DNA from: CAYJPV01 sp964372095
GTDB taxonomy: Bacteria; Acidobacteriota; Vicinamibacteria; Vicinamibacterales; JAKQTR01
Length of the DNA: 64,000 nt
Assembly: GCA_964372095.1 (NCBI GenBank)
Contig: CAYJPV010000021.1
Location: forward strand, 1-64,000
Direction: 5' to 3'
Shown: piece by piece, positions 50,166 through 59,082 of the stretch
Position numbering within the stretch: the first letter of the stretch is position 1
Layout of the letters: each line of letters starts with the position of its first letter
Notes under the pieces: model-generated
Database searches by the model: none
Seen by the model: the letters and a program-made list of their open reading frames with translations, nothing else
What the model was told of the DNA's origin: nothing
Made by a program: the position numbers and the translations under genes

Positions 50166-50334
50166 GCTGATGCCTCCGGGTGGTGATCTGGGCCGGGCGG
50201 GGGACGTGTGCGCCGAAGCGTAACACAAGGCAGGACGCATGCCGCGCATCAGGCCCGTTCCTGTGCCGGGTGCGTAACCAACGCCTGCGCTGGCGGTCTA
50301 AACTCGGAGGTAAGGTGCATTGAAGGAGCAGGCT

Positions 50335-51108
50335 GTGGGACTGAAGGGCCGGACGGTGCGGTGGGTGATCGTGGTGACGTGTCTCACGGCTTCGGCGGCC
50401 ACGGGCGGTGCGTGCGGAAACGCGCAGCGTTCGCCGGCCGCGCCGTCCCCGGCGGCGTCGGGGCCCACGCTCTCGACGCCACCGCGGGGGGGATGTTTCG
50501 GGTGGCCCGCGACGGAGTTTGCTCCCGGCAACGCCGCGACGGTGCAGACGTTCGTCCAGCCGGGGACCGTGGCGTTCGACGTGACGTTGCGCGACATCGA
50601 TGGCCGCGCGTACACGTTGTCGGCACTGCTGGCCACGCAGCCCGTGCTGCTGGTGACGGGCGCGTACAGCTGACCGCCGTTCAGGGGCAGCGTGCCTGCC
50701 TTGAATGCGTTAGCCGACCGCCTCGTGCCAGGCACGTCCAGCCGCTATGCCGACCTGGTGCACTTCGTGGTCGTGTACGTGATCGATCCGCATCCCGCGT
50801 CGCCCGATCCGAGCCCGTATCGCGGCACCGTCTGGGAGACGCCTCCTGTCAGCGACCGGCGCCAGCCGCGGACGCTGGACGAGCGGATCGTGCTGGCGCG
50901 CGAGGTACGCCCGCTCATCACCGGCAACCAGATCCAGATTGTGGACGACCTGACGCCCGGCGGACTGGTGAACCCGTTCTGGTGCACGTACGGCACCGCG
51001 CCGAACGCGGCGTACCTCATTCGTGGCACCGGCGTGGTGCACACCGTCCAGACGTGGTTCGACGCGACGGCCATGGAAACCGCGATCCGGGCGCTGCTGG
51101 GGCGCTAA
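50335..51108 (+). CDS. Predicted selenoprotein, deiodinase/redoxin-like (Sec at UGA 50671)
   Basis: A 257-codon frame interrupted only by TGA at 50671-50673, with the frame open for 145 codons after it. Both halves form one thioredoxin-fold protein: LLVTGAYS-U-PPFRGSVPALNAL, then VHFVVVYVIDPHP and AAYLIRGTGVVHTV. This resembles iodothyronine deiodinases (GSCTU-P-F, then an E-x-H segment), with Sec113 at the redox position. Residues 1-27 look like a lipoprotein signal (ATGGAC). A SECIS-like hairpin lies directly after the UGA. GTG 50335 has AAGGAG 6 nt upstream. Reading it as a broken gene is less likely because the TGA sits exactly at the catalytic position. The role is probably thiol/selenol redox in the envelope, not thyroid hormone chemistry. 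Confidence 0.82.
50680..50705 (+). promoter_or_regulatory. SECIS-like hairpin after the in-frame UGA
   Basis: Stem: TTCA (50680-50683) and GG (50684-50685) pair with CC and TTGAA (699-705 side). GGCA (50686-50689) pairs with TGCC (50693-50696) around the loop GCG, leaving a 2-nt TG bulge and a single bulged T. The apical loop begins 16 nt after the UGA and its first base is G. Both fit the bacterial SECIS pattern I know (loop 16-37 nt from UGA, G among the first two loop bases). Confidence 0.6.
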
Positions 51109-51125
51109 TCCGGGATCCTGCAGCA

Positions 51126-51743
51126 TCAGCGCCCAGGTGACGTCTTGGCGATGATGACCTCGACCCGCCGGTTCTTCTGGCGACCGTCCGGATCGTCCGA
51201 TCCGTCCGGTTTCGAGTTTGGCGCGACTGGCTGCCTGGCCCCGAGACCCGTTGTCTCGAACGCCATCGACCCCAGCCCTCCCTTCGTGACAAACCACGTC
51301 TTGACGGCCGAGGCCCGTCGTTCCGAGAGGCGCTGGTTGTAGTTGTCCGACCCCTTCGCGTCGGTGTGTCCTTCGATCTTCACCGTGCCCGACGCCCGCT
51401 CCTTGACGAACGTGGCGGCCTGCGTCAGCACGCGTGCCGCGTCGGGCTTGATGTCGGCCTTGTCGAAGTCGAAGAGCACGTCGGCAGCCAGTTCGAGGCG
51501 GATCTCCAGGTCGGTCTCTTTGACGCGCAGGTCTTCGACGCGGCCTGCGAGATCCTCGACGACGAAGCGCAGATCACGAACGACCCGCGTCGCGTTGGGC
51601 GGGATGGTGTCTGGCGGATCCTGCGCCGCAGCGCTGCCGGGGAGGGCGGCGAACGCCGTCAGCGCGACGAAACCGATCGACACAGCGCGCGCAGCCACGG
51701 CGCGCCGCGCGCGCCGTGCGGCCGGATGCAGGTACGGGGTCAC
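51126..51743 (-). CDS. OmpA-family peptidoglycan-binding protein
   Basis: A 205-residue exported protein: signal peptide (IGFVALTAFAALPGSAAA), a short coiled coil (about 50-85, VVRDLRFVVEDLAGRVEDLR), and the OmpA C-terminal domain with VLFDFDKADIKPDAARVL, IEGHTDAKGSDNYNQRLSERR and KNRRVEVII. It should bind peptidoglycan from the periplasm. The GTG start has AGGAGG upstream and lies 9 nt after the lipoprotein gene, so the two form an operon. Confidence 0.93.
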   Translation of the reverse strand: MTPYLHPAARRARRAVAARAVSIGFVALTAFAALPGSAAAQDPPDTIPPNATRVVRDLRFVVEDLAGRVEDLRVKETDLEIRLELAADVLFDFDKADIKPDAARVLTQAATFVKERASGTVKIEGHTDAKGSDNYNQRLSERRASAVKTWFVTKGGLGSMAFETTGLGARQPVAPNSKPDGSDDPDGRQKNRRVEVIIAKTSPGR

Positions 51744-51752
51744 GCGCGCCTC

Positions 51753-52376
51753 CTACTTCACGACCGGCACGTCCTCGAACGGCGGGACGCCGGCGATGGT
51801 GACCGTCAGTTTCTCGACCTCGGGCGGCGGCGCCGGGAACTTCGCCCATGCGCTCAGTGTCTGGCCGGGTTCCAGCGTCACGCCCTGCCAGTCACCGTGT
51901 TTGCTCGCGAGGGGCACCCGTTCTGCGTCGGTGATGACCAGATACTTCTTCCTGTTGACGGGATCGACGAGGAACGAATCTCCCGTCAGGCGGTACGGGT
52001 CGTACCAGCTCGAGCCAGCCTTGGTGAGCCTGGCCTCGGCGCCGGTGGTGTTCCGGTACCGCCAGCGCATGGTCAGCGAGTCGCCGGACGTCCGCTTGAG
52101 CTCGACGAGCGTGACTTCAACGCCGGTTTCGTGTTCCTGCACGAGGGCGCTGGCCGCCGCGGGGTCGGCAGGCGGCGTGGCGGCGGGCACGGTGACTGCG
52201 GGCGCCGCCGCGGGGGGCGTTGCCGCCGGGGCGCCAGCGGGCTGTGGCTGAGTCTGGGCCGCCGGTGCGGCGGTGTCGGTCGACGGCGCGCCGCCGCCGC
52301 ACGCGGCCACGACGAGCATCCCGACGACGAACGGAGCAACGACGCGGGCCGAAGCCCATGATGGAGTGAAATTCAT
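51753..52376 (-). CDS. Lipoprotein of unknown function with Pro/Ala-rich linker
   Basis: A 207-residue lipoprotein. The lipobox is VVAAC, followed by about 55 residues of P, A, T and Q (a flexible linker) and a C-terminal beta domain (VEVTLVELKRTSGDSLTMRW, TLEPGQTLSAWAKFP) resembling DUF4352-like immunoglobulin folds. Its partner is the OmpA gene immediately downstream; the pair may tether an outer-membrane function to the wall. Upstream is one copy of the TTATGATGCG motif (minus strand, 52422-52400), probably its promoter. Confidence 0.8.
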   Translation of the reverse strand: MNFTPSWASARVVAPFVVGMLVVAACGGGAPSTDTAAPAAQTQPQPAGAPAATPPAAAPAVTVPAATPPADPAAASALVQEHETGVEVTLVELKRTSGDSLTMRWRYRNTTGAEARLTKAGSSWYDPYRLTGDSFLVDPVNRKKYLVITDAERVPLASKHGDWQGVTLEPGQTLSAWAKFPAPPPEVEKLTVTIAGVPPFEDVPVVK

Positions 52377-52399
52377 GCGGTGATCCTCATTTACCCGCC

Positions 52400-52422
52400 G
52401 CATCATAACACCGTCGTCCAGG
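52400..52422 (-). promoter_or_regulatory. Recurring motif GACGACGGTGTTATGATGCG, copy 1
   Basis: On the minus strand the sequence reads GGACGACGGTGTTATGATGC. Related copies lie at 53941-53914 and about 61510-61440. TATGAT could be a -10 box for the lipoprotein-OmpA pair, with a leader of about 20 nt containing GAGG. Confidence 0.45.
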
Positions 52423-52532
52423 GCATGATCGGGGCCGGATAGAAGGCAGCTGGCAGCGGGCCGGCCGGCCTGCGCGCCTTGTGCCGTGGCGGGCGGCCGC
52501 GTAGGATGAACGCGGGGGTGGGACCCCCTTCC

Positions 52533-53177
52533 ATGCCGAAGCCAGTCACCGCATCCGAGCCGCGCCGGCGCGACCTGCTCGACCGCGTCGTCGACGCCAT
52601 CCTGAACTTCCTGAGCCAGATTCCCGCCACGGGCGAAACCCGCAGTGTCGAGCCCGTCGATCGCGCCCGCTCCGTGGCCAGGGCGGCAGCGGTGAAGGCG
52701 GCCGTGACGTCGGGATCGCTGGCGCTGCCCGCCGGCCCGCTGGGCTGGTTCACGCTGCTGCCGGACCTGGTCACCATCTGGAAGATCCAGGCCCAGATGG
52801 TGGCCGACATCGCGGGCGCCTTCGGCAAGCAGGCGTACCTGACGCGGGAACAGATGCTCTACTGCCTGTTCCGCCACGCCGCCGCCCAGGTGGTGCGCGA
52901 CCTGGTGACGCGCGTGGGAGGCCGGGTCCTGATCCGCCGCGCCTCCCTGAGTGCCCTCGAGGCCGTCGCCCGCAGGATCGGTGTGCGGATCACCCAGCGC
53001 ACGCTCGGGAAGGGGGTGTCGCGGTGGGTGCCGGTCGTGGGCGCGCTGGGTATGGCCGGCTACGCCTACTACGACACCGGGCAGGTGGCGAACACCGCGA
53101 TCGATCTGTTCGGGCAGGAGATTGTGGTTGAGCCCGAGCATCCTGATGACGGCAGCGGGACCGAACCGCCCGCCTGA
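52533..53177 (+). CDS. EcsC-like/unknown helical protein
   Basis: A 214-residue alpha-helical protein. A hydrophobic helix (SGSLALPAGPLGWFTLLPDLVTI) is followed by amphipathic helices and a second hydrophobic stretch (WVPVVGALGMAGYAYYDTGQVANTA). The pattern resembles EcsC-type or DUF697-like proteins, of unclear role, probably membrane-associated. ATG 52533 is the best conserved-looking start; ATG 52506 and 52479 are alternatives. It converges on the M50-like gene 13 nt away. Confidence 0.65.
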   Translation: MPKPVTASEPRRRDLLDRVVDAILNFLSQIPATGETRSVEPVDRARSVARAAAVKAAVTSGSLALPAGPLGWFTLLPDLVTIWKIQAQMVADIAGAFGKQAYLTREQMLYCLFRHAAAQVVRDLVTRVGGRVLIRRASLSALEAVARRIGVRITQRTLGKGVSRWVPVVGALGMAGYAYYDTGQVANTAIDLFGQEIVVEPEHPDDGSGTEPPA

Positions 53178-53190
53178 CAGACAGCGCGAA

Positions 53191-53913
53191 TCAGCGTCCG
53201 GCGCCGACAGCCGCGCGCGGGCGCGTGACCCGGAGCGTCCAGGTCAGCATCCCCACGCTCAGGAGCATCCACGTTCCGGCCCACAGCCACGACGGCAGCC
53301 AGAAGAGGCTCGCCATGGTGTCGGCGTCCGAATGTCCGACGCCCGCCATGAACAGGACCCGGATGTCGTAGACCGCGTTGAGCGCCACCTGGACGGCCAG
53401 CAGACCGAGGACGAACCGCGAGACGCTGCTGTTGCCCCGGGCCGCCAGGAACAGAAGGACCCCGGCCCACGCCAGTACGACCATGACGCCGGCGACGTTC
53501 CTCACCCAGAAAACCAACGTCACCAGCATGGCGGCGGCGACGGCCCGGAGGATCGCGGGGGCCCACTGCGGCACACGGGCGGCAGCCATGAGGAGGCATC
53601 CCACCAGACTGGCCCCGAGATAGCCGGCGGAGGTCACGACGCCGCGAGCCAGTCGCCCGTCGGGGACCAGGCTGTGCGCGAGGCCGCTGCCGTCGAGGTG
53701 GATGGTGATGGATCGCACATGACCGCCGACGGCCAGCGCCGCCACGGCGTGGGCGCACTCGTGGATCCAGGTGGTGAACAGACCGAACGGCGCCAGGATC
53801 AGATCGCCCCAGGGTGTCAGGCTGACGGCGAGCGACAGCGCGGCCGCCGCCCAGAGCCAGGTCGTCAGATCCCCGTACGTCGCCTCCCGGCCGAGCGGTG
53901 GGACCCGTGGCAT
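53191..53913 (-). CDS. M50-like membrane metallopeptidase
   Basis: A 240-residue integral membrane protein with about six helices. TTWIHECAHAVAAL contains the zinc motif His51-Glu-Cys-Ala-His55, as in site-2-protease and M50B relatives. The usual second motif (NxxPxxxLDG) is not evident, so activity is uncertain. Start: TAAGAT lies 7 nt before ATG 53913, suggesting a leaderless message; ATGs at 53922 and 53946 are in frame but overlap the -10 box or lie upstream of it. Confidence 0.75.
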   Translation of the reverse strand: MPRVPPLGREATYGDLTTWLWAAAALSLAVSLTPWGDLILAPFGLFTTWIHECAHAVAALAVGGHVRSITIHLDGSGLAHSLVPDGRLARGVVTSAGYLGASLVGCLLMAAARVPQWAPAILRAVAAAMLVTLVFWVRNVAGVMVVLAWAGVLLFLAARGNSSVSRFVLGLLAVQVALNAVYDIRVLFMAGVGHSDADTMASLFWLPSWLWAGTWMLLSVGMLTWTLRVTRPRAAVGAGR

Positions 53914-53920
53914 CGGCCGC

Positions 53921-53926
53921 ATCTTA
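53921..53926 (-). promoter_or_regulatory. TAAGAT -10 box in motif copy 2
   Basis: On the minus strand TAAGAT (53926-53921) is followed by seven bases and ATG 53913. It lies within a copy of the recurring GACGACGGTG motif (53941-53914). Confidence 0.4.
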
Positions 53927-53955
53927 GCACCGTCATCCAGAGCCACGGCTGCCGT

Positions 53956-54636
53956 TCAGGACCGGACGAACGTGCCTTCGTAGATGACCGGTGGGCCGCC
54001 GCCCATCCTGACCTCGCCGGGTCTGGGCGCGTTGTACTCGGTGAGGGGCGCGGGGGTGTCCCGCACGAAGCCCGCGCGCGCCAGTTCGTCGATCAGCGCC
54101 GCTTCGTCGAGGAAACACTGCGGCTCGCCGTTCCACGAGGAGTACACGAACGTCTCGCCGTCGTCTGGCGTGGCGTGCGGCGGCAGCGTCCGGCGCGAGA
54201 ACGTGAACAGGAACAGGCCCGCGCCCGGCCTGGCGACGCGGGCGGCTTCGGCGATCGCGGCGCGGAACTCCTGGTCCGATGCCGCAAGATTCCAGACGCC
54301 GTGCGCCACCACGAGGTCGAACACGCCGTCGGCGAAGGGCAGCGGCGCCATCGGCGCCATCACGAGATCGACCGCAGCCGGAGCCGGCGCTGCCTGGATG
54401 CGTCGCTGGGCCGCCTCGATCATCGGCGCCGAGAGATCCGCCGCAACGACGCGGAAGCCGAGCGACGCCAGCGGCAGGGCGTTACGCGCCGCGCCGCAGC
54501 CGATATCGAGGCAGAGCGGCTGCCGAGACGAGGACCGGCAACGTGCCGCAAACGCGAGCAGCACGTCGTTCGGGCCGCCGGACGAAAATCCGGCGACCGT
54601 ACGAAGCTCCGCCCATCGGGGACTGACGCGATTCAT
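53956..54636 (-). CDS. Class I SAM-dependent methyltransferase
   Basis: A 226-residue methyltransferase. Motif I is CLDIGCGAARNALPLASLG, then VVAADLSAPMIEAAQRR, and the post-strand-4 segment FDLVVAHGVWN. The family is Methyltransf_11/25, substrate unknown. ATG 54636 is preferred: upstream there is a TAAGAT (54662-54657, minus strand) that would place the transcript start just before it, and longer readings run into arginine-rich non-conserved sequence. It is divergent from the CHAT gene. Confidence 0.83.
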   Translation of the reverse strand: MNRVSPRWAELRTVAGFSSGGPNDVLLAFAARCRSSSRQPLCLDIGCGAARNALPLASLGFRVVAADLSAPMIEAAQRRIQAAPAPAAVDLVMAPMAPLPFADGVFDLVVAHGVWNLAASDQEFRAAIAEAARVARPGAGLFLFTFSRRTLPPHATPDDGETFVYSSWNGEPQCFLDEAALIDELARAGFVRDTPAPLTEYNAPRPGEVRMGGGPPVIYEGTFVRS

Positions 54637-54752
54637 TGGGATTGACCCACGCCCCATCTTACGTCGAGGCGCCCCGCGGCGTATCACCCGACGCCGTGTC
54701 ACCCGACGCTGTTGCGTGCGAACCGGCCTTCGCGCATACTGCGCGGGCATAC

Positions 54753-57700
54753 ATGCACCGACGATGGGGAGCAGGATGCTCCGGTTGGGCCCGCGTAAGC
54801 ACGTTCCGGGCAATTCTGGCCGCTGGCACCGTGGCCGCGGTCGTCGTCTGGCTGCCGGGCTGCGCGCGCGGGCCCTCCGCCGTCGAGTCGTCCGACCCGT
54901 TCGCGCAACTCATCAGCAGCGCCGGCGCGGCACGCCTCGTCGAAGCTCGTCTCAGCGGCGGCGTCGGCCATGCGCCGTGGCGCGGGTCTGACGCTGTCGG
55001 GAAGGGAAACCGTCGCGAGGCCCCCGCGCAGATCCGCCTGGCCGCCGCGCGCCTCGACCAGCGGTGCACGGAGCAGCCGGACGCGGCCCGCCTGGCGCAG
55101 GCCGGCGTGGCGCGTCTGCTGCTGGGCCACGCCGACGGCGCTGTGTCGGCATTGGAGCAGGCGGCGGCCGACGGTGCCGGCGCCGGTGTGCTGATCGATC
55201 TGTCGGCGGCGTACCTCACACGCGCGGGCGCCGGTACGTCAGGGGCGGACCTGGCCCGGGCCCTCGACGCCGGCCTTCGCGCGACGGAGCGCGACGGGGC
55301 GCGGCCCGAAGCCTGGGCCAACGTCGCCCTGGCCGCACAGCGGCTCCACCTGGTGGAGGCTGCCCGCGATGCGTGGCAAACCGTGGCGCGCCTTGAACAC
55401 TCGCCCGGCTGGCGCGACGAAGCCATGAAGGCCGGCCAGTCGCTGGCCGCCGCGCCACGCCACGACACGCGTGTAGCCGACCTCGCCCGCCTCCTCGACA
55501 CATCCGCTGGCATCCCCGACTCGCGCCTCCACACCGATCCGGACATCGTCCGCGACGTGCTCGAGCGGATTGTCCTCGTGCGGTGGGCCGAGGCTGTGAA
55601 GAGCGGCCAGGCCGTCGATGAACGGCGGTGGGCAGGCGTCGCGGCCAACCTGGGCGCGCGGCTGACCGCCGAGACCGGCGATCGCCAGCCTGCCGAGTCC
55701 GTCCGGCTGCTGGTGGCGGCCTGCCAGGCGCGCACGGCCGCCTGCCTGGAGACGGCGGAGGCGTATCGGTCGTACGTGGACGGGCGCGTGGCCTGGGAAC
55801 ACGAACGGACCACCGACGCGTACGCGGCGTTCGACGCAAGCGCCGCCACGTTGCGCCGCGGGGGCCATCCCGAAGCCGGGTGGGTGGCGGTGCACGAGAC
55901 GCTCCGCGACTATTACGGGGGACGCTTCGACGCGGCGCGGGCGCGTATGGACCCGGTCCTGGCCGACGCGCGGCGCCGCGGGTACCTGGCCCTGGCCGGC
56001 CGCGTGGCGTGGATGATCGGGCTGCTGCACCTCGAAGCCGGCCGCTACGGCGACGCCCTGCAGCATTTTCAGGAGGCGCTGGCCTCCTTTGCGCCCTGTC
56101 GCGATCGCGAGAGCCTGGGCGCCGTACACAACCTGTTTTCCGACTACCACCGCCAGGTTGACGAGCCGTCGCGTGCCTGGGAACACCAGATGTTGTCCCT
56201 GGGCGCGTTGTCGGCGTCGCGCGCCTTCAAGTATTCGCCGTACATCAACATGGCGGCCACCGTGGCCACCAGCGAAGGCCTGCATCGCGCGGCCTTGCTG
56301 ATGCGGACGCAGAGCGCCCGCGAGATGCGCCGCCTCGGGGCCACCGCCTCGCACGCCCAGGCGTTGGGCATGGTGGCCCGAAGCCTGGTCGCCCTCGGCC
56401 GCCTCGATGAAGCCGGGCGGACGCTGGACGACGCCCGCGCCCTGCTGGCGGGCCACCACGATCGGGAGATTGCCGCCCTCGTGCGCGGGACCCTCGACAA
56501 CCAGACGGGACAGGCCTATGCCAGCGTCGATCCCGCGGTGGCGATCGATGCGTTGACGCGGGCGATCGGGTTCTATCGGGGCCGCGGCAGCGAGACCATC
56601 CTGCCCAGCCTGTTCCTCGCGCGCGGGCGGGCCCACGACGCGGCAGGCGCCGCCGATCGCGCGGAAGACGACTGGCGGGCCGGCCTGGCGTACGCCATCG
56701 GACACCGCCGCCGCGGCGCGAGCGATGCGCAGCGGGTGGCGTTGCTGGCCGCGCGCTGGGGCCTCTACGCGGCGCTGGCCGATGTGCGGGCGCGCCGCCA
56801 TCACGATCCGGCCGGCGCGTTCAATCTGCTGGAGCAGGGCCGCGCCATCAACACCGCCGAACGGGCCGGCCTGGCCGATACGCGCCGGCCGATCACGCTT
56901 GCCGGCGTGCCGGCCCGCCTGCCCGCCGATACGCTGCTCGTGGTGTTTGCCACCTTGCCGGCGCGCACCCTGGTCTGGGCCATTGATTCCCGCGGCTCCC
57001 GGCACTTCATCGTCGAACGGACCCTCACCCGGCTGGCCGGCGATGTCGAGGCGTTGCGCGAGGCTATTGTCGCGCGGCGCGAAGGCGACGCCACACACGC
57101 CGCCACCGCGTTGTTCGACGTGCTGCTGGGGCCGGCCCGGGAGCAGGTCGGCCGCGCGACGCATCTGGTGGTGGTGCCGGACGGGCCGCTGCATGATGTG
57201 CCGTTTGCCGCGTTGCGGGATTCGGCGGCCGGCGCATTCGTGATCGAGGGGCGAACGGTGATCGTGGCGCCGTCGGTCCGCTTCGCGCTGGAAGGCGGGG
57301 GACGGTCCGCACGCCGCGCGGGGCAAGGCGGCGTGGCGCTCGTCGTGGGGAACCCCGCGCGGCCCGGGGATACGACCGGGCTGGCGGCGTTGCCCGGCAG
57401 CGCCCGTGAAGCCGCCGCGGTCAGCGCCGTGTATCCGCGGCACGTCCTGCTGACCGCCCAGGATGCCACACGGTCGCGGTTCCTCGAGACGTTGCCCGGC
57501 GCGGCGGTAGTGCACTTCTCGGGCCACGCGCTCCCGAACCGGGGCCGGCCCGAACTGTCGCGGTTGCTGCTGGCCACCACGGCCGGCGACGCGCAGGGTG
57601 TGGTGTTCACCCGCGATCTCGATACGCTGCGTCTGCCCGCGACCAGGGTGGTGGTGCTGGCCGCCTGCGAAACCGCGCGCGGCGCGGTGGTGAGCGGCGA

Positions 57701-57947
57701 AGGCGTGCTGGGCCTCGTGCGCGGGTTCCTGGGCGCCGGGGCGCCGTCGGTCGTGGCCACGTTGTGGCGCATAGACGATGAGCGGTCGCCGCGGCTGTTT
57801 CAGGCGTTCCACGCCGCGATGGCGAAGGGGCTGGCGCCGGCGGCCGCGTTGCGTGAGGCGCAGTTGCAGATGTTGCGGGATCCCCTGGACAGAGCCCAGT
57901 TGGCGGACTGGGCGGCGCCGGTGGTGGTGGGGCGGAACGTGCGGTGA
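54753..57947 (+). CDS. TPR-CHAT caspase-like peptidase, lipoprotein or anchored
   Basis: A 1064-residue protein. An N-terminal hydrophobic segment (FRAILAAGTVAAVVVWLPGC) resembles a lipoprotein signal. About 650 residues of alpha-helical TPR-like repeats follow. The C-terminal CHAT domain has catalytic His925 in VVHFSGHALPN and Cys972 in LAACETARG, then GEGVLGLVRGFLGAGA. CHAT proteases are caspase relatives; known members cut partner proteins in conflict systems such as gasdermin activation, and others act in unknown envelope roles. ATG 54753 is chosen because the signal segment follows directly. An unknown gene follows 25 nt later with AGGAGG. Confidence 0.88.
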   Translation: MHRRWGAGCSGWARVSTFRAILAAGTVAAVVVWLPGCARGPSAVESSDPFAQLISSAGAARLVEARLSGGVGHAPWRGSDAVGKGNRREAPAQIRLAAARLDQRCTEQPDAARLAQAGVARLLLGHADGAVSALEQAAADGAGAGVLIDLSAAYLTRAGAGTSGADLARALDAGLRATERDGARPEAWANVALAAQRLHLVEAARDAWQTVARLEHSPGWRDEAMKAGQSLAAAPRHDTRVADLARLLDTSAGIPDSRLHTDPDIVRDVLERIVLVRWAEAVKSGQAVDERRWAGVAANLGARLTAETGDRQPAESVRLLVAACQARTAACLETAEAYRSYVDGRVAWEHERTTDAYAAFDASAATLRRGGHPEAGWVAVHETLRDYYGGRFDAARARMDPVLADARRRGYLALAGRVAWMIGLLHLEAGRYGDALQHFQEALASFAPCRDRESLGAVHNLFSDYHRQVDEPSRAWEHQMLSLGALSASRAFKYSPYINMAATVATSEGLHRAALLMRTQSAREMRRLGATASHAQALGMVARSLVALGRLDEAGRTLDDARALLAGHHDREIAALVRGTLDNQTGQAYASVDPAVAIDALTRAIGFYRGRGSETILPSLFLARGRAHDAAGAADRAEDDWRAGLAYAIGHRRRGASDAQRVALLAARWGLYAALADVRARRHHDPAGAFNLLEQGRAINTAERAGLADTRRPITLAGVPARLPADTLLVVFATLPARTLVWAIDSRGSRHFIVERTLTRLAGDVEALREAIVARREGDATHAATALFDVLLGPAREQVGRATHLVVVPDGPLHDVPFAALRDSAAGAFVIEGRTVIVAPSVRFALEGGGRSARRAGQGGVALVVGNPARPGDTTGLAALPGSAREAAAVSAVYPRHVLLTAQDATRSRFLETLPGAAVVHFSGHALPNRGRPELSRLLLATTAGDAQGVVFTRDLDTLRLPATRVVVLAACETARGAVVSGEGVLGLVRGFLGAGAPSVVATLWRIDDERSPRLFQAFHAAMAKGLAPAAALREAQLQMLRDPLDRAQLADWAAPVVVGRNVR

Positions 57948-57972
57948 CACGTGAGTCGGACAGGAGGCCAAC

Positions 57973-58917
57973 ATGTTCGTGAAGGTGAGGGCAGTGGGGT
58001 ATTTCGTGCACGTGATGCGCGGTGCTACGACGAAGCGGGTCAACGAGGCGCACACGTGCGCGGTGGACGTGCCCGGGTGGGAGCACCAGTACGGGTTGCT
58101 GATTCGCGGCAACCAGGCGCCGGGCGCCGAGAGCCGCATGGTGGACAGCGGGTTCAAGGGCTGGCAGCAGGTGGACCTGGAGGGGCTGTCGGCCAGGGCT
58201 CGCGGAGACGGCAGCCTGGACCTCGAGCTGAAACTCGATGGCAAGCCGCCCGCGCCGCTGACGTACGCCCGCGGCAAGATCATCAAGGGCAAGCCGGTCG
58301 ACTGGTCGTGCCTGAACCTGCTGGCGGGCGGGCCCGACATCTTTGTGGGCACCACGCTCGATCGTGACAACTGGAATACGAAAAGCGGCATTCAGGCCCG
58401 GTTCACCTACAGCCGGGGCTGCCTGTCCTCGGAGGTGCGGGCGAAACCCGATCCGATCGTGTGGGAGTGGAAAGGCCGGCGCCGCACGCTGCGTCAACCC
58501 GTGGCCTCGGCGCTCTGCTATACGTCGCCTGACGTGACGCCCTCTGCGGGCGGCACCACGCCTGCCCTGGTGGTGCGGTCCCGGGCAAACGGGAAGGTGC
58601 TGGCCCGCATTCCCCTGAAGGCGAAGACCGCCCGCGGCACCGTGGAGATCGAGTTCCGCTCGACGTACGTTCGGGACGGCTACGAACCCGACAAGGATCC
58701 CCGCGATGCGTACCTGCTGGTGCTGGCGCACGGCCACGCCACGCTGCGGTTCATGAAGGTCAATACGAACCAGATCGTGTGGAGCGCGCGGCCGAAGAAC
58801 CGAGGCGTCGTGAAGCATCCGAGTCCGAAGGGCGTGTTGTCGGGCCCGTCGATCCGGACGTCCACCGAGGTGGGCTGCAACCCGCCGACGGTGATGGATC
58901 CGCCGCCCAACCCGTAG
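57973..58917 (+). CDS. Unknown protein coupled to the CHAT gene
   Basis: A 314-residue soluble protein with no signal peptide and no motif I recognise. Segments such as FVKVRAVGYFVHVMRGATTK, WQQVDLEGLSARARGDGS and IVWEWKGRRRTLRQPV suggest mostly beta structure. The C-terminus is Pro-rich (VMDPPPNP). It starts 25 nt after the CHAT gene with AGGAGG upstream, so it is co-expressed and could be a substrate, adaptor or effector of the protease. The SIR2-domain gene follows after 165 nt with no clear terminator. Confidence 0.7.
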   Translation: MFVKVRAVGYFVHVMRGATTKRVNEAHTCAVDVPGWEHQYGLLIRGNQAPGAESRMVDSGFKGWQQVDLEGLSARARGDGSLDLELKLDGKPPAPLTYARGKIIKGKPVDWSCLNLLAGGPDIFVGTTLDRDNWNTKSGIQARFTYSRGCLSSEVRAKPDPIVWEWKGRRRTLRQPVASALCYTSPDVTPSAGGTTPALVVRSRANGKVLARIPLKAKTARGTVEIEFRSTYVRDGYEPDKDPRDAYLLVLAHGHATLRFMKVNTNQIVWSARPKNRGVVKHPSPKGVLSGPSIRTSTEVGCNPPTVMDPPPNP

Positions 58918-59082
58918 GGCGGCGCGGCAGAGTCCGGGCAGGTTCCACGTCGGTTGCACGGAGAATCCGGCGAGCCGCGATTTGCGCTTGCGGCGCGCCG
59001 TTTCCGGCGTCAACCTGTGCGTGGAACCGCGACGGGTTCCAGAACGACCCCTGGCGCAGAACGGCCCCCGGAACAGGAATCT

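Noticed and set aside
50335..51108. Two separate genes or a pseudogene split at TGA 50671
   Set aside because: The two halves are in the same frame with no gap, the TGA sits at the redox-active position of a deiodinase-like fold, and a SECIS-like hairpin follows. A selenoprotein explains all of this better than a random nonsense mutation.
54690..54720. 12-bp direct repeat (VSPDAVSPDAV) upstream of the CHAT start
   Set aside because: Only two copies, in a region that is probably untranslated given the chosen start at 54753. It is too short to interpret.
55239..58391. Long open frame antisense to the CHAT gene (about 1050 codons)
   Set aside because: It covers the CHAT gene and part of the next gene, shows no conserved motif, and has shadow-type composition.
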